The notes under the pieces were generated by a model, which saw only the letters and a program-made list of their open reading frames with translations, was not told where the DNA came from and ran no database searches. Below are positions 48,001 through 59,027 of a DNA stretch of 64,000 nt, piece by piece. Source of the DNA: Sarcocystis neurona (lineage: Eukaryota; Apicomplexa; Conoidasida; Eucoccidiorida; Sarcocystidae); assembly GCA_000727475.1 (NCBI GenBank), contig KL647303.1, positions 524,408-588,407 of the forward strand. The letters are read 5' to 3'. The position numbers were made by a program, and so were the translations under genes. Each line of letters begins with the position of its first letter. The stretch's first letter is position 1.

Positions 48001-50750
48001 TATGTACGCATGCATGCAGATGATAGGCCACTCTCTATATATACAAATGAAGTATTTTACAGAACTTGAAAGAGAAGTAGACAACGTGTGGTGTGGGTGT
48101 GCTGCATGCACGTATACATTCGCGTATACGTACACAGTGGAAATGAGAGGCCTTGCGTACTTTCTCCCTTCCACACTGCAGATTAATATATACCTACGAG
48201 CCTGTACATACGTACTCTGGTGCTCCAGTGCTCATCCACATATACAAATATAAGACACAGACATACAGGAACGCATTTTGTGCCAGCGCACATGTATATA
48301 TATATATATATCCATATGAGGAGCAGAGACAGAAGCACACGAGCGCACATATGTGTGTATACACATATATATATGTATGAAAAGCAGACACAAAAGTACA
48401 CACATACTAACATATATATATATATATATATGTATACGTACACGTATGTGTGAATACGTAGCTGAGAGGGAGGCCTGGAAGGAGGGAAGATGTGGCTTTT
48501 TTGAGAGAAAGGTGAGGGACGGGAGAGAAGCAGAAGACGTGCATGGGGTGTACGTACAGCACGCTCCAGCGTCTTTCATTCGGCTATTTCTGGGCGGAGA
48601 TATTACACACATATACGTACGTGGATGTACTGGCTAGACGCATGTGGAGACGCAGCTGCGCCTGGACGTCTGTGTGTGTGTGTGTGTGTTTGGTGGAGAA
48701 AGACGTGGGATGCAAAGAACCAGAAGCAACACTCTGGCCGTATCTCCACAGGCAAAAAGGCGGTCGGGCTGAATAGTGAAGGAGAAGGGAAGAGCAGCGC
48801 GTAGATGCGGAAGCACACACGTCGCTGTATGAGGGTGACAACAGCAGCACGGGCACTCTGTGTACGGGAGACTGCCAACCGCGTCAAAACCCCTTTTGCT
48901 GCTGCTGCTGCATGTGGTGGTGCGGCATTGCTGCAGCTGCTGCATCTCCTGCGCTGTTGCTATGGCTGATGCAGCAGCGAGATGTCGGTGTTTGTTTTGC
49001 TCTCGATGCTGCTGCTGTTGCTGCTCTGCTGCTTTTACTACTTCTGCTGTTGCTGCTGCTGCTGTTGCTGCTGCTGCTGTTGCTGCTCTTCTTGCTGCTG
49101 TGTTGCTGTTGCTGCTGCTGCTGTTGATGCAGTTGTTGCTGCTGCTGGTGTTGCTGCTGGCGTTGCTGCTGGTGCTACTGCTGGTGCTGTTGCTGGTGCT
49201 CCAGCTCAAGCTGTTCTTACGTTTGTCTAGTTTCCTAAGGTGGGGAGACCTACGAGTGCTCCCCTGACGCTTCTGCTGCAAGGGCTGTGCCTGCTGCGCA
49301 CATGCAGCAGCGGCTGCCGTCCCTGCTGCTCGTGTGTTTGTTGTTTCTCCGGCGCTAGAGCTGCTGCACACCGCTGCTGTCGCTACTGTTTCTTCGCTGC
49401 TGCTGCTGCTCCTCATCCTTCATCTTCTTCCCCCGAGTCCCACTAATGCTGCTGTGGACTGCCAAGACGCTACGACGCTGTTCGTTGGCTCCCTCAAGTG
49501 AGACACTCTCAGCAAGTGCTGCCTGACTATTACGTATACGTAATACATACGTGCTGCGAACTATAACATGCCTGGACTTCACCTACTGCTGCTGTCACTG
49601 CTGCTGCTGTCGCTGCTGCTGCTCTCACTGCTGCTGCTATTATTGCAACTTCTGGTTAGCTCGTGGCACCGCCTCCAGCATCAGGAACCTTCTGCTGCTG
49701 TTACTGCTACTTTTCTTTAGACTGGCAGCTGGCCGACTGCGGCTCCTGTAGCCGCTGCTCTTGCTGCTGTGGGTGGGACGGCAGCTGCGCGTGCTCGGCC
49801 GGCAGGTGACTGTCAAGCTGCACTACTGCTGCTTCCTCTCCCGCTGCTGCGTCCTCTCCCGCTGTTCCCTCGCCCGCTACTGCTCCTCCAACTGCTTTAT
49901 GTGGTTGCTGCGGGTGCTGCTGGAGGAGGCGGAGGAGGAAAAGGCAGAGGGGAGGCTTCTTTTGGGTCGACTGCTGTTGGCGCTGCAATTGCTGAGTGTT
50001 GCTCTTTCATTACTTGATGGCTGCTGCTGTTGTCACGTGTCGTGATGGGCTTCTGACGGTGCTGCTGCTGCTGCTCTTTTTCCACGGCTGCTCCTGTGGT
50101 TGAGGGGCTCGGCCTGAGATGCGCTTGCTGCTGTCGGTGCAGTTGCTGTTACTGACAAGTGGCCGTTGCCGGAGCTGCTGATTCTGGGTCAGCTGACGCT
50201 ACCAGTGTGCCGCTGGCGCTGTTGCAGCTGCACTCTCATTTTTCTGGCTGCTGCGCTTGCCGCTGACGCTGCTGCGAGCACCGTGAAGGCTGCCTCTGCC
50301 GTCGCTCGAAGGCCGCTGCCACTGGCGCTGAGGCTGCTGCAGCTGCTGTGGCTGCTGCACCTGCTGAGGCTGCTGCAGCTGCTGAGGCTGTTGCAGCTGC
50401 TGCAGGTGCTGCAGCTGTCCTGCATCGCTTGCTTTTCGCGCGGCTGAACTTACTTGGATGCCGGCGGAGCCGAAGGCTTCGAAGAAAGCGCTGTTGGGTT
50501 TGTAGCAGCAGGCGTAGGGCAGCGAGGCCTTTACAATTTTTTCGCAGTACGAAAAGGCAGCAGCAGCACCGGCAGCAGCAGCAGTAGAAGCATCTGCTGC
50601 AGGCGGAAGCGACAGCTCTGCAGCATGCGGATCGAGACCGACGCACAGCAGAGAGTCAACCGCTGCTACTCTCTCTTGTAACTTGTGGAAGAAACCAAGG
50701 TCGCAGCCCTGCTGCAGCAGGTCGTTCGTGCCTGTGGGCGGTGTCATCAT
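39061..50750 (-). CDS. OMPDC: Orotidine-5'-phosphate decarboxylase (OMPDC), six exons
   Basis: Decarboxylates OMP to UMP, the last step of de novo pyrimidine synthesis. Exons: 50750-50454, 47239-47120, 46218-45969, 43001-42828, 41185-41124 and 39153-39061, totalling 996 nt (331 residues). All phases agree. Exon 1 has LLCVGLDPH (35-43) and YKPNSAFFEAFG (83-94). Exon 2 has the catalytic stretch ILDVKRGDIGSTAEAY with Asp117, Lys119 and Asp122. Exon 3 has VTVNPYLGRDSL and GVFVLVKTSN. Exon 4 has VAGAT and WILAPGVGAQGAD. Exon 5 has GSGLLIPVSRGI. Exon 6 has IAAEAASLRDKINEAR before the st op codon TAA. The KRGDIGSTAEAY form matches the subfamily-2 PyrF type (Mycobacterium, Myxococcus) rather than yeast/animal OMPDC. 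Low-complexity inserts occur at about 52-65 and 187-204. The start could be the adjacent Met at 50747 or the in-frame Met at 50795. Introns total about 10.7 kb. The intron 5 donor (AAG/GTTCGA) is non-consensus beyond GT. Confidence 0.95.
39440..39605 (+). repeat. About 65-bp tandem repeat, three copies
   Basis: Three degenerate copies beginning near 39443, 39510 and 39570, each with CTATGTGTGTCTATC (or close), TATATACATATCAGA and then a GAGTTGAGC or CCTGAGCG block. It lies in the last intron of OMPDC. Confidence 0.8.
40335..40600 (+). repeat. About 59-bp degenerate tandem repeat, five copies
   Basis: A block of the type GAAGAATATTTCAAGGCGTAA recurs at about 40341, 40401, 40459, 40520 and 40577, separated by CACACGTGTGTATG-like spacers. 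It lies in the last OMPDC intron. Confidence 0.65.
41004..41026. repeat. (TA)n microsatellite
   Basis: Eleven or so perfect TA units in the last OMPDC intron, just downstream of exon 5 on the sense strand. Confidence 0.9.
43140..44150. repeat. Purine-rich tract (polypyrimidine on sense strand) in OMPDC intron 3
   Basis: About 1 kb in which the plus strand is mostly GAAGAA, AGGAGG and ACGGAGAAG, interrupted near 43.86-43.97 kb. It lies entirely inside the intron between OMPDC exons 3 and 4 (45968-43002), upstream of the exon 4 acceptor, so the sense strand is C/T-rich. It generates long opposing ORFs: plus strand 330 codons (Lys/Arg/Glu-rich) and minus strand 378 codons (Ser/Leu/Phe-rich). 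Confidence 0.8.
48294..48432. repeat. Pair of (TA)n microsatellites
   Basis: Perfect TA runs at about 48294-48312 and 48411-48432, separated by GAGCAGAGACAGAAGCACAC-type sequence that is itself partly repeated near 48380 (AAAGCAGACACAAAAGTACAC). They lie in OMPDC intron 1. Confidence 0.85.
48896..49215. repeat. CTG/TTG trinucleotide array in OMPDC intron 1
   Basis: About 320 bp of CTG, TTG and GTT triplets with few interruptions. It reads as poly-Leu, poly-Cys or poly-Ala on the plus strand and as poly-Ser/Asn, poly-Ala or poly-Gln on the minus strand. More CTG-rich sequence continues to about 50.4 kb. The array lies inside the intron between OMPDC exons 1 and 2. Confidence 0.9.
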
Positions 50751-53700
50751 AACGCGATGGAGAGAAGGACGGCAAAGTGTACATGAACACGACAAAGAAG
50801 AAGGATTGACGAAGGAGACGGGGGAAAATGGATTTCAATGGGAAAACGCAAGTGTGCTGCTGCACTGGTGCGTAGTAGTGGCACATGCATGTGTAGCCGT
50901 CTATCAACTGGCCACGGAGTTGTATGCATGTATACCTGTACACACACAACACATACATACGTAAAGGAAAATAAAACTGTCTACAAGTATGCATGTGACT
51001 GGTAGATAGACGTACGTCAAATCTATAGTTCCACTTGCGACGCACCTGCAGGTTGAAGATAGACACAACGGGAGATCCCGCTGTTGCTGCCGCCTTCCTG
51101 CTGCTGCTTTCATTTCTGCTGCTGTTGCTGCAGCAGGAGGCACTCTGCAGTGCAATGAGAAGAGGAGCTGGCGCGGGATATGGAGCACTATAGGGGAGAA
51201 AGTGACGTAAAGAATAGGAGGCGCAGAAAGACAGACCAAGTGTGTGCGCGTGCGGGGGTGTGTGTATGTGTGTCTGCGCTCGCCGCGTTTCAGTGCGGGT
51301 GCCGCGGCGTGGCGGCCGCCGCTGCTGCCGCGTGTCGGTTGCTGCTCCTCGTCTCGACGTTCGTTGTCTCTCCGGCGGCTGCCGGCAGTTCTTTGTTGGC
51401 AGCAGTTTTTGTCCTTCTGCTGCTTCTGCTGCCCCGGCTGCGTACACTGGCGGAACGGCTGCTGCTGCCGTAACGAATGCGGCTCGTTCTGGTGCTGCTG
51501 CTGCTGCAGCTGTGTGGGGTCCACGCTGCCATGGCTGCTGTGTGGGAGCGCACGCGCCGTCTCTCGTCTTGTACTGATGTTTCTGTTTTTCACAATGCTT
51601 GAAAGGGACGAACACGTCCCTTTCAAATCGACCGCCCTCCTACTCTGCGCTGCTGCGCAAGCAAAGAAACTTGTCTACCGACTTAGCGGCACCTCTTCTA
51701 GACATAGCTGATTGACACACGAGTGAACGCGCACCCGCTCTGCCGCTACACGAGCGTTTTGGTAGCCAATAACAGGTAGCACGTAGTAGTACGTCGTGTT
51801 AAGGCCTCCTACTTCGAGAGTCGGGTACCCTGCTGTTGCATACACGCGTAGATACCTGTAGCCCACTGGTGTGCAGGGGACACCGCACACGCATGACGTG
51901 TGCTCTGTCAGCAAGTGCGAGGACATTTACTTAGGCACATCTTAATGCATAGAGGGGGACCTGTAGACGATTTGCAGGCCTACGCATGTAGATGTCGCTT
52001 TCACACGTTTCTTCGGCACTACACATATGGAGGTTTTGTGTCGACAGACATATACGCATATTCATATCTACATCTATGTATGCCTTACGATGCGTTCTTA
52101 CAAGTCCAGGTGACGGGGAGATTGTTCAGTCGCTCTGCGCTGCGCTGGATTTCTAAAGATGCAAGTACGTGCTCCTGTGTGACACGCAAGACGGTGACTG
52201 CTGTAGTGTTTCTGCTGCTTCCCCCAGCAGATACCAGGTACTGACTGCTTTCACAGTCAGGCGGCGTCGCAGGACTCTTGTCGGTGTTTGACAGGCTAGT
52301 CAGGCTACTACTGTTCAATGTGTATACCAGTAAACGATATACGACCTATATTGCTGCCTCTTTTTAAGATCCTGCGGGATTCTGCGTGTGTAGATCGTCG
52401 GCCGTAAGTGAATGAACGGCAAACTTTAGCGCGGTGCTGTTTGATTCTTAGAAAATTTGGCAGGAAAAGAAGCCCCGCTGCCGTTACGTTTATCCGTACG
52501 ACCTAGAAGAAATACTCTTCAGAGGTATGTCTCGAAGTAAATGCTACAACCCTTACTATGCACTGCAGTGTTGGCGACTGCTGGAAGATTCGCGCTGCGG
52601 TACAGTGCGAAGACGTAGCAGCTAGAGTGCCAGATAATGTGTGAAGAAGTGGATGCTCCGTCTCCGATGTTACGTAAAGCGAATGGTATAATTCCCCAGC
52701 CACGGGGCAACACGTATACAGAGGAAAACCGCAACATCACAGCGGTGACTTGCGTCTCTGGCGATGATGTGTGGAAACTGCGTTACCTCCCAACAACAAT
52801 GTGCCGCGGCAGAGTACTTACGAAGAAGGATGGTGTAGCAGTACTCCTCTTGAGAATTCTACAAGATGCCATCGATTTCTTCATCTAGCATATGGTGCTG
52901 GAACAGCGATACGAAGTCACAGTTCAATATATAGGTTGTCGTGTAAGCTCCACGCCGCTCTATCCTTCATAAGAGATGAACAGAATACTACGCCACTGAG
53001 CAGTAGTGCGCTGGGTACTCGGTATTCCTTACATATGCTCCGCAGTAGTTTCCGTTTTGTATGGTGCATCTTCAAAGTATTACTCGACAGTACCGTGTCC
53101 ACTTGACTTGCGCACTACTGTTCCCGGTAGCCTCTGCAGATCTTTTCCGCTGAGCGATGCAGGTCTACTAAGTGAATGTTCGAGACATACAAATTAACTC
53201 CGCTGTGTAGCGCTATCCAGCTCTCGAACATATTACTACTGAATTATTACGCAACGTTTAAATTTCGTGCGCTAGAGAGTTCACTTGCGTGGTGCTTCCG
53301 TCCATACTCGGAAAGCCAGCTGCTCAGCCTCACGCGGTGCAACCTTCTTCAGCACCCCCGTGACTCTGACCCAGCAACACGGGTGGGGTGGCACGCGACA
53401 CGGTAACAACACAGGTCCAGACGCATATATATATGGTAATATTACAGGCCCAGAAGTATATATATACACACAAGGATTAACTATGTCCAGATACAAAACA
53501 GGTGCCAGGCCAATATATATATGATCAGACACATACAGAGTACACACACGTTTAGAGGTTCTTGACGTGTAGGGGCCCAGGGGATCTCAACAGAAGAAGC
53601 CTCGCAAGCAGCCCGCCGGCGTTTCGAACGAGACGCGTGGACAGCGGCGAATGAAGATGGCGCAGCAATGTAGATGCACATACACACACACATTTTCATA

Positions 53701-54741
53701 CGCACACACATATGTAGAGAGGCAACCAACATACGTAGCTCATATATATTATAGATGTATATATACTTGCACTCTCGTCGGGAGAAGCACGCACGTCTAT
53801 ATATAAATATACATGAGAGCGTTGTCTGACACCTGTGTCCGATGTTCGATGCGGTCTGCGACGATTCTGAAAGAGACACAACGACGCTGGGAAAGTTTTC
53901 CTCCCCGACCGGCACTGGCGTTTCTCATGAACGTGAGCGAAGGTGCACGTGTGGGCAAGAGGGTAATCTACAGTTTTACACAGTCCCAGGCAAGAAGGCA
54001 CGCAGCCGTACAAATGTAGCCACACAGACATCATCCACGTGATGCCCTGTAGCCGCACATATACCGGTAAACGCAAACCTGCACACGTGTATCTCTCTAG
54101 AATTTTCTGGCTGTTCCTTTCCTTTCCGAGGGTTAACGCCGTGCAGGTGACCTCCTTCACTCACAGAGCAAAGACGACGTGTCCGCTGTATCGCACGTCT
54201 CTCCACCATCGGCCCTCTCGTGAATGCCTACACACGTAAGTGCTGGGGTGTACGTACACACAACGCTGTACGGACACGTGTGTCGACGCACCTGTACACC
54301 CACTCACGCACTGGCAGCATACGTCACTTCCTTTACACAACGGACGACGCGCACACTTCCCCGGCGATGGTGAGAACCTGGGGAACTGCAGCAGGAAAGG
54401 AGGGGAAACGCGCACACGGATGCAAATACGCACACCCTAGTGTCCGTCCAGCGACACAGATATATGCAACTACATGCAGCCACATGTCTACATATATACA
54501 CAGACGTGCAGAGGGAGACGCCTGTGCGCAGTCGCCTCCCTCTCTGTGTTTCTCTCTGTCTCATTGTATACGATGTACTTCTGCACATATATAAATATGT
54601 GTATATATATATACACGTACATACACACGTACACCGACACGCCTCCTTGTTTACGCGTGCGTCTACAATACACACCAACAGTCGCGGGGTGTGTGTGCAG
54701 AAAGAAGTAGTTTGCAGAGCCGCGTGCGATGTACGCGAGCA
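50751..54741. other. Intergenic region between OPRT and OMPDC
   Basis: About 4 kb between the stop of OPRT and the start of OMPDC, both on the minus strand. It contains CTG-rich sequence at 51.3-51.6 kb, a unique repeat-poor block at 51.65-53.4 kb and microsatellites at 53.4-54.6 kb. Short ORFs such as plus strand 52637-52888 and 53176-53406 have no recognised motif. The OMPDC promoter must lie near 50.75-51.7 kb, but no element can be assigned. Confidence 0.5.
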
Positions 54742-57700
54742 TCACAGCGCGGCTGTCGGCTGCGGCTCCTTCACAGGAAACCTGCCGAACCTTTCCAAAT
54801 AGAGGACCAGATGACGTCGTGCCTCTTCCAGGCGACTTCTTTCTTCACCTTCTGCGGCTGCTACCAGTTCTTCGAGAAATTTTAAGATGTCAGCCATGTG
54901 CAGCACAGAAAGCACCTTCGTCTTGAGCTCCGCCTCAAGCGTCTGCGACGCCGACAGATTCTCGTCTGCGCGGCACAGAAGCAGCAACAACAGTCCCCTC
55001 GTCTACTGCTCTCCGACCGTTTATACAGACAGGTACGTGCAATCACATATACAGGAAAACATATATAAATATGGGAATGTATGTAGAGTGCGACAAGCAG
55101 CTACGTAAATACTCCGTACCGCACGTATGTTTATCCGCCTAGATAGGAACCCATGCATACATACATATATATATCTAAAGAGGGGAAGACGAGCAGCTGG
55201 TCGCTACCACATATGCTGATAGATATACATAGAGACATACGTACACATACGTATACACAGGGAAAGAGAGATCAGCAGCCAGTCATGTGATACGCATACG
55301 CAGACTCGTATAAAGGGAGACAAATACAGATCCGTGCAGAGGTGTGTACCTGGGCCCATCTTAAAGAGACACTGGTGTTTGACGCCCGTAATAGATTTCT
55401 CCTTTTCCACACCAATCAAACAAATGTACACACTTAGATATTTACAGGTGAGCGACCACGTCAACGCTGTGCCGAACACCCCCACAAATAAACTGCCTGT
55501 TCACGTGAGAACACGAGGCAGCTCTCTGCCTTCTTCAGCCGGACTACCCTCCACCCCCCTCCTGTTACACGTCGATGTCTCAGAATGTCTACAAAACGGA
55601 GGGTGGCTATCACCCCTCGACTCTGGGAGACTTATATACCCCAAACACATATACACATGCGCACGTCCTCTTCAGCGAAGAGCAGTGGACGAAGTTTCGG
55701 CCGGTCACGTGGAGCCTGGGGACAAATCAGCGAAGACTTTGGGACTGCTGCTGAGCAGTCGAAACCGGCCACGCGTCTGCATCTTCCCCACCCGTTTTCT
55801 CTGCTCTGTCCTTCACAACCGCGAGAGCCCTACTCAACAACGTTCGCGTGAATGATAACTTCCCTCTACAGCGGACGAAAAAAGGCACCTACATATACTA
55901 CGTGTACATATATATACACACACAAACACACAGCTTCACCCATATGTAAGAGACGCACTAGACATGTCTCAGCATCTTCATAAATAAATACATATGTATG
56001 TGTCGCACACTGATGTAGTATTTAGCGGTGTGTCTTTCGGGATGCATGCGCGTTGGCGCATATATATATATATATGTATATATATAAGCGCATACGTCTG
56101 CATGTACAAAAGGTGTGCCTCTGTGTAGAGAAGGCTGCGTTTACAGAGAGAACGGTGACTTCGTACATGGCCACATACAAATATATACATGGCATCTACC
56201 TACTTCTTCATACATCTCTACACACCTATACATACGTGTGTAGTGCTGCGCATACATATACTCACGTAGTCCTCCAAATATATACTTGATACATACCTCC
56301 TTCTGCTTATATATGTACGCACACGTGTACATACGATTGAAGTGTCGCGTCTACATGGATATATATCTCCATATTCATATTTAACTGCGTCCGCACACAA
56401 ACTTTGGCCTTCACAAATTTATGTACCAAACGCTCTATATAATATACATATATATATATATATATATGTAGTCGATGCAGACGCACACATAGGTGCCACC
56501 ACGTGAGAAGTGGTGGACATTTATCGATGCTTCGGTGGCGGCCAAGATATGAGGTCTCACCGAGATTGCTGCGCTCCTGTCTGTCGAGAAGAAGGCAAAG
56601 TGCAGCCACCTGAATATCCGGGAACTGGGCACGCAGCACGGCAAGGCTAGCACGTGCAGCACTTCCTGCTGTTAACACATCGTCGAGCAGTATCACTCGT
56701 GCCGGCCGGGTGGTGGAAGTGCTGCTGCTGCTGCAGCTGCTATCTCCTGTCTTGCTGTTTCCACTGCTGCTACTGCTGCTGGTGTCGCCGCTGCTGCTGC
56801 CTCCCGCGCTCGCGCTGCTTGGCGCGCTGCTGCTGTCGCTCCGAGACTTGTCCGCGCTGTCCACGAGCGGTTTGCGGTCGAACGCTTCCACGGCGCCGAC
56901 GAGCCGTCCTCCTTCCCCGTGATTTTTGGGCTCCTTGCGGTCGTACACGAAGGGAGCGGACAGACCGTACTCCGTCGACAGGACCATTGCCGTACACGCC
57001 ACGAGAGGAATGCCCTGCAAACAAAATCGACAGCCACGTGTACATCCGCACCTACACACAGTCGACGCCTGGGTATCTCCAAAAATCTATGCAAGTCCAC
57101 AATTTCGTTCACGCACATTCAAAGCTGGGCAGGCCTACGTGAATATATTCGTAGATATACATACATATGTATACGAGAATATGTATAGATATAGACACGC
57201 ACGGGCTTAGGGGGACACGCAAACGCACAGATACACAGAGACACAGACTGAGTAAACAACTTTATACAAGTGCGACCTAGAGACTCACTCACACGACCTG
57301 CAAAACCTATTTATACATACCCAACCAGACATACACACATCCATACATAAAGATACATACACATACATAGGCACGCGCGTCCCTCCGTGTACGCATAGAT
57401 CATTGCATGTACGCATACGAGAGCCGAGCGTATACATCTATATATATGTATGTTCTGAGGCATAGAAACTGAATCCTGCCTACGGCGGCAGCTACGCGTA
57501 TTCGGGAGCCGCTCCAGGAGGACCTTGCAGACTGCTGTGGGCCAGAAGAAGTCAATTGACGCGAGCAGAGAAAAAGAAGTCTCTGGTGAGGAAGGCGAAA
57601 GGAGGACACGCACGAAGTGAAGACTGCGACAGAAACGAGCACACCTGTGCATGCCCCCCACACACACATTTATGCAGTAGACTCTCCTCTCACACGTGGG

Positions 57701-59027
57701 GGAGGAAAAGGCACACGGAGAGTCCTTCGATAAACTTCGAAGCAACGCAGAAATTCGGGTGCCCTGGCGAGCGTCTTTTCAAAAAAGTACGACGGAAAGG
57801 TGTCACGCACCTCTCCACGAGCCGCCTCCCCACGATAAACTCCGCAGGCAAATTAGAAATGCCGCCGGCGTTTCCTCATCAGCGTCACAGCTACAGCGTC
57901 GTTTGCTGACGACCCACGAGTCCACACCCACCGTGTCTCATCAGTGTTGTGCTGCACCTCCGTCTCTGTCGCTGCTGCTTCTGCTCGCCTGGTGCTGCTG
58001 CTGTTTGCCTGCTGACGTTCCTTTACCTCTCTCTCGACGTTGCTGCAGCTTCTTCGGTCGTGTTGCTGTCGCCCGCCTTCCGCTCGCACTGTTTCTTCTT
58101 ATTCGTTGTGGTGATGTTCGTGCTGCTTCGTATTCCCCTCTGCTGGCTGCGTCTTCTTGTTCTCCTGATGTTGCTTCAAATACCCGTGTTTGTTCGTGTG
58201 TGTGTGCAAACGTAGCAGCTAGTCCGTTTCCATCGATCTCCGCCGTTACCTCTCTTCAGCACTTTTTTTCTTCTGCAGAACCCCCTCTGTACGGAAATGT
58301 TAATCTGTTCCTGTTTTCAATTCCTGCCCCTTCTCCTGGAAGAAGCCTTCCGCGTTTTTCCCCTCCTCCTTCCCCTTTCTGCAGCCGCTTTACCCTGGAT
58401 GTCTTCTCTGCTCAAAGCAACATCATAGTTTCATTTTCGCTCTCACAACCGTCGTAAACCTTTAGTTCGAGTCGTCTTTCTTCCGCAGCTCCTTCGCTCG
58501 CATACCTTGTAAGCTGGGCCGAAAAGAACGTCGAAGTGGATGCCACTCTGCACTATCTCCTTCGCGTACGCTTTCGCGAGGAGCTCCATCGCTTCGCCAT
58601 CAGAAAAACAGCCAGAATTGAAAAAGAAGGGACTCTGCCTCCCGCTTTTCAACGTAAACGATCCAAACTTCAAGCCCCCGCGATTGTAGGCCATCCTTAA
58701 AATATCTCGCTGCTCGGTGCCCAGCGTGCGACTTGCAGTCGAGCCCTCTGAACACGACTCTGATGGCAGGGGCGCGACACGCGCGGCACCACAAGAGTCT
58801 TTGAGTAACTTTCTCCGTTCAACAGAAGGAGAGGAGGAGTCAGCATACTCAGCTGGGAGACAGTCCTGAGAACTACGACTACGGCGTGAAGAGCACCCAC
58901 GTTGGCATTCCGATTCCGCTGGAAAGCTGCTCCCCGTCTTTTCTGCAGAAATGGAGGCAACTTCAGCCGGCGCCATTGCGGGGCATGAAGGCGTGGCCGC
59001 GGTAATGGTCGTTGCAGGTTGAGGCAT
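54742..59027 (-). CDS. OPRT: Orotate phosphoribosyltransferase (OPRT), three exons
   Basis: Transfers ribose-5-phosphate from PRPP to orotate, giving OMP. Exons 59027-58506, 57014-56561 and 54965-54742 sum to 1200 nt (399 residues). Junctions are TAC-AAG/GTATGC to CAG/GGC and CTC-G/GTGAGA to GCAG/AC, with matching phases. Residues 119-138 carry [20 protein letters not shown], and exon 1 ends in DVLFGPAYK. Exon 2 has the catalytic-loop motif [11 protein letters not shown] (200-210) and the PRPP-binding motif [14 protein letters not shown] (280-293). Exon 3 has [16 protein letters not shown], the usual OPRT C-terminal strand and helix. Between the loop and the PRPP motif is a Ser-rich insertion of about 60 residues (217-278). 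The first 100 residues are a low-complexity extension. The start at 59027 (MPQPATT) is preferred, but Met at 58976 or the in-frame Met at 59300 is possible. The next gene downstream is OMPDC. In Plasmodium the two separate enzymes form a complex. Confidence 0.95.
56447..56467. repeat. (TA)n microsatellite
   Basis: A run of about ten TA units in OPRT intron 2, about 95 bp downstream of exon 2 on the sense strand. Confidence 0.9.
57950..58440. repeat. CT-rich tract in OPRT intron 1
   Basis: The plus strand is rich in CTGCTG, TCTTC and CCTTC, so the sense strand is purine-rich. A 253-codon plus-strand ORF (57696-58457) results from this bias and is not supported as a gene because it lies within OPRT intron 1 (58505-57015). 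Confidence 0.65.

Noticed and set aside
48634..49416. 260-codon minus-strand Ser/Asn/Ala-rich ORF as an OMPDC coding exon
   Set aside because: OMPDC exons 1 and 2 join perfectly in phase without it and the conserved motif is continuous across the join. The ORF is a product of the CTG array.
57696..58457. 253-codon plus-strand Ser/Leu/Cys-rich ORF
   Set aside because: It lies within OPRT intron 1 in a CT-rich tract and has no domain.
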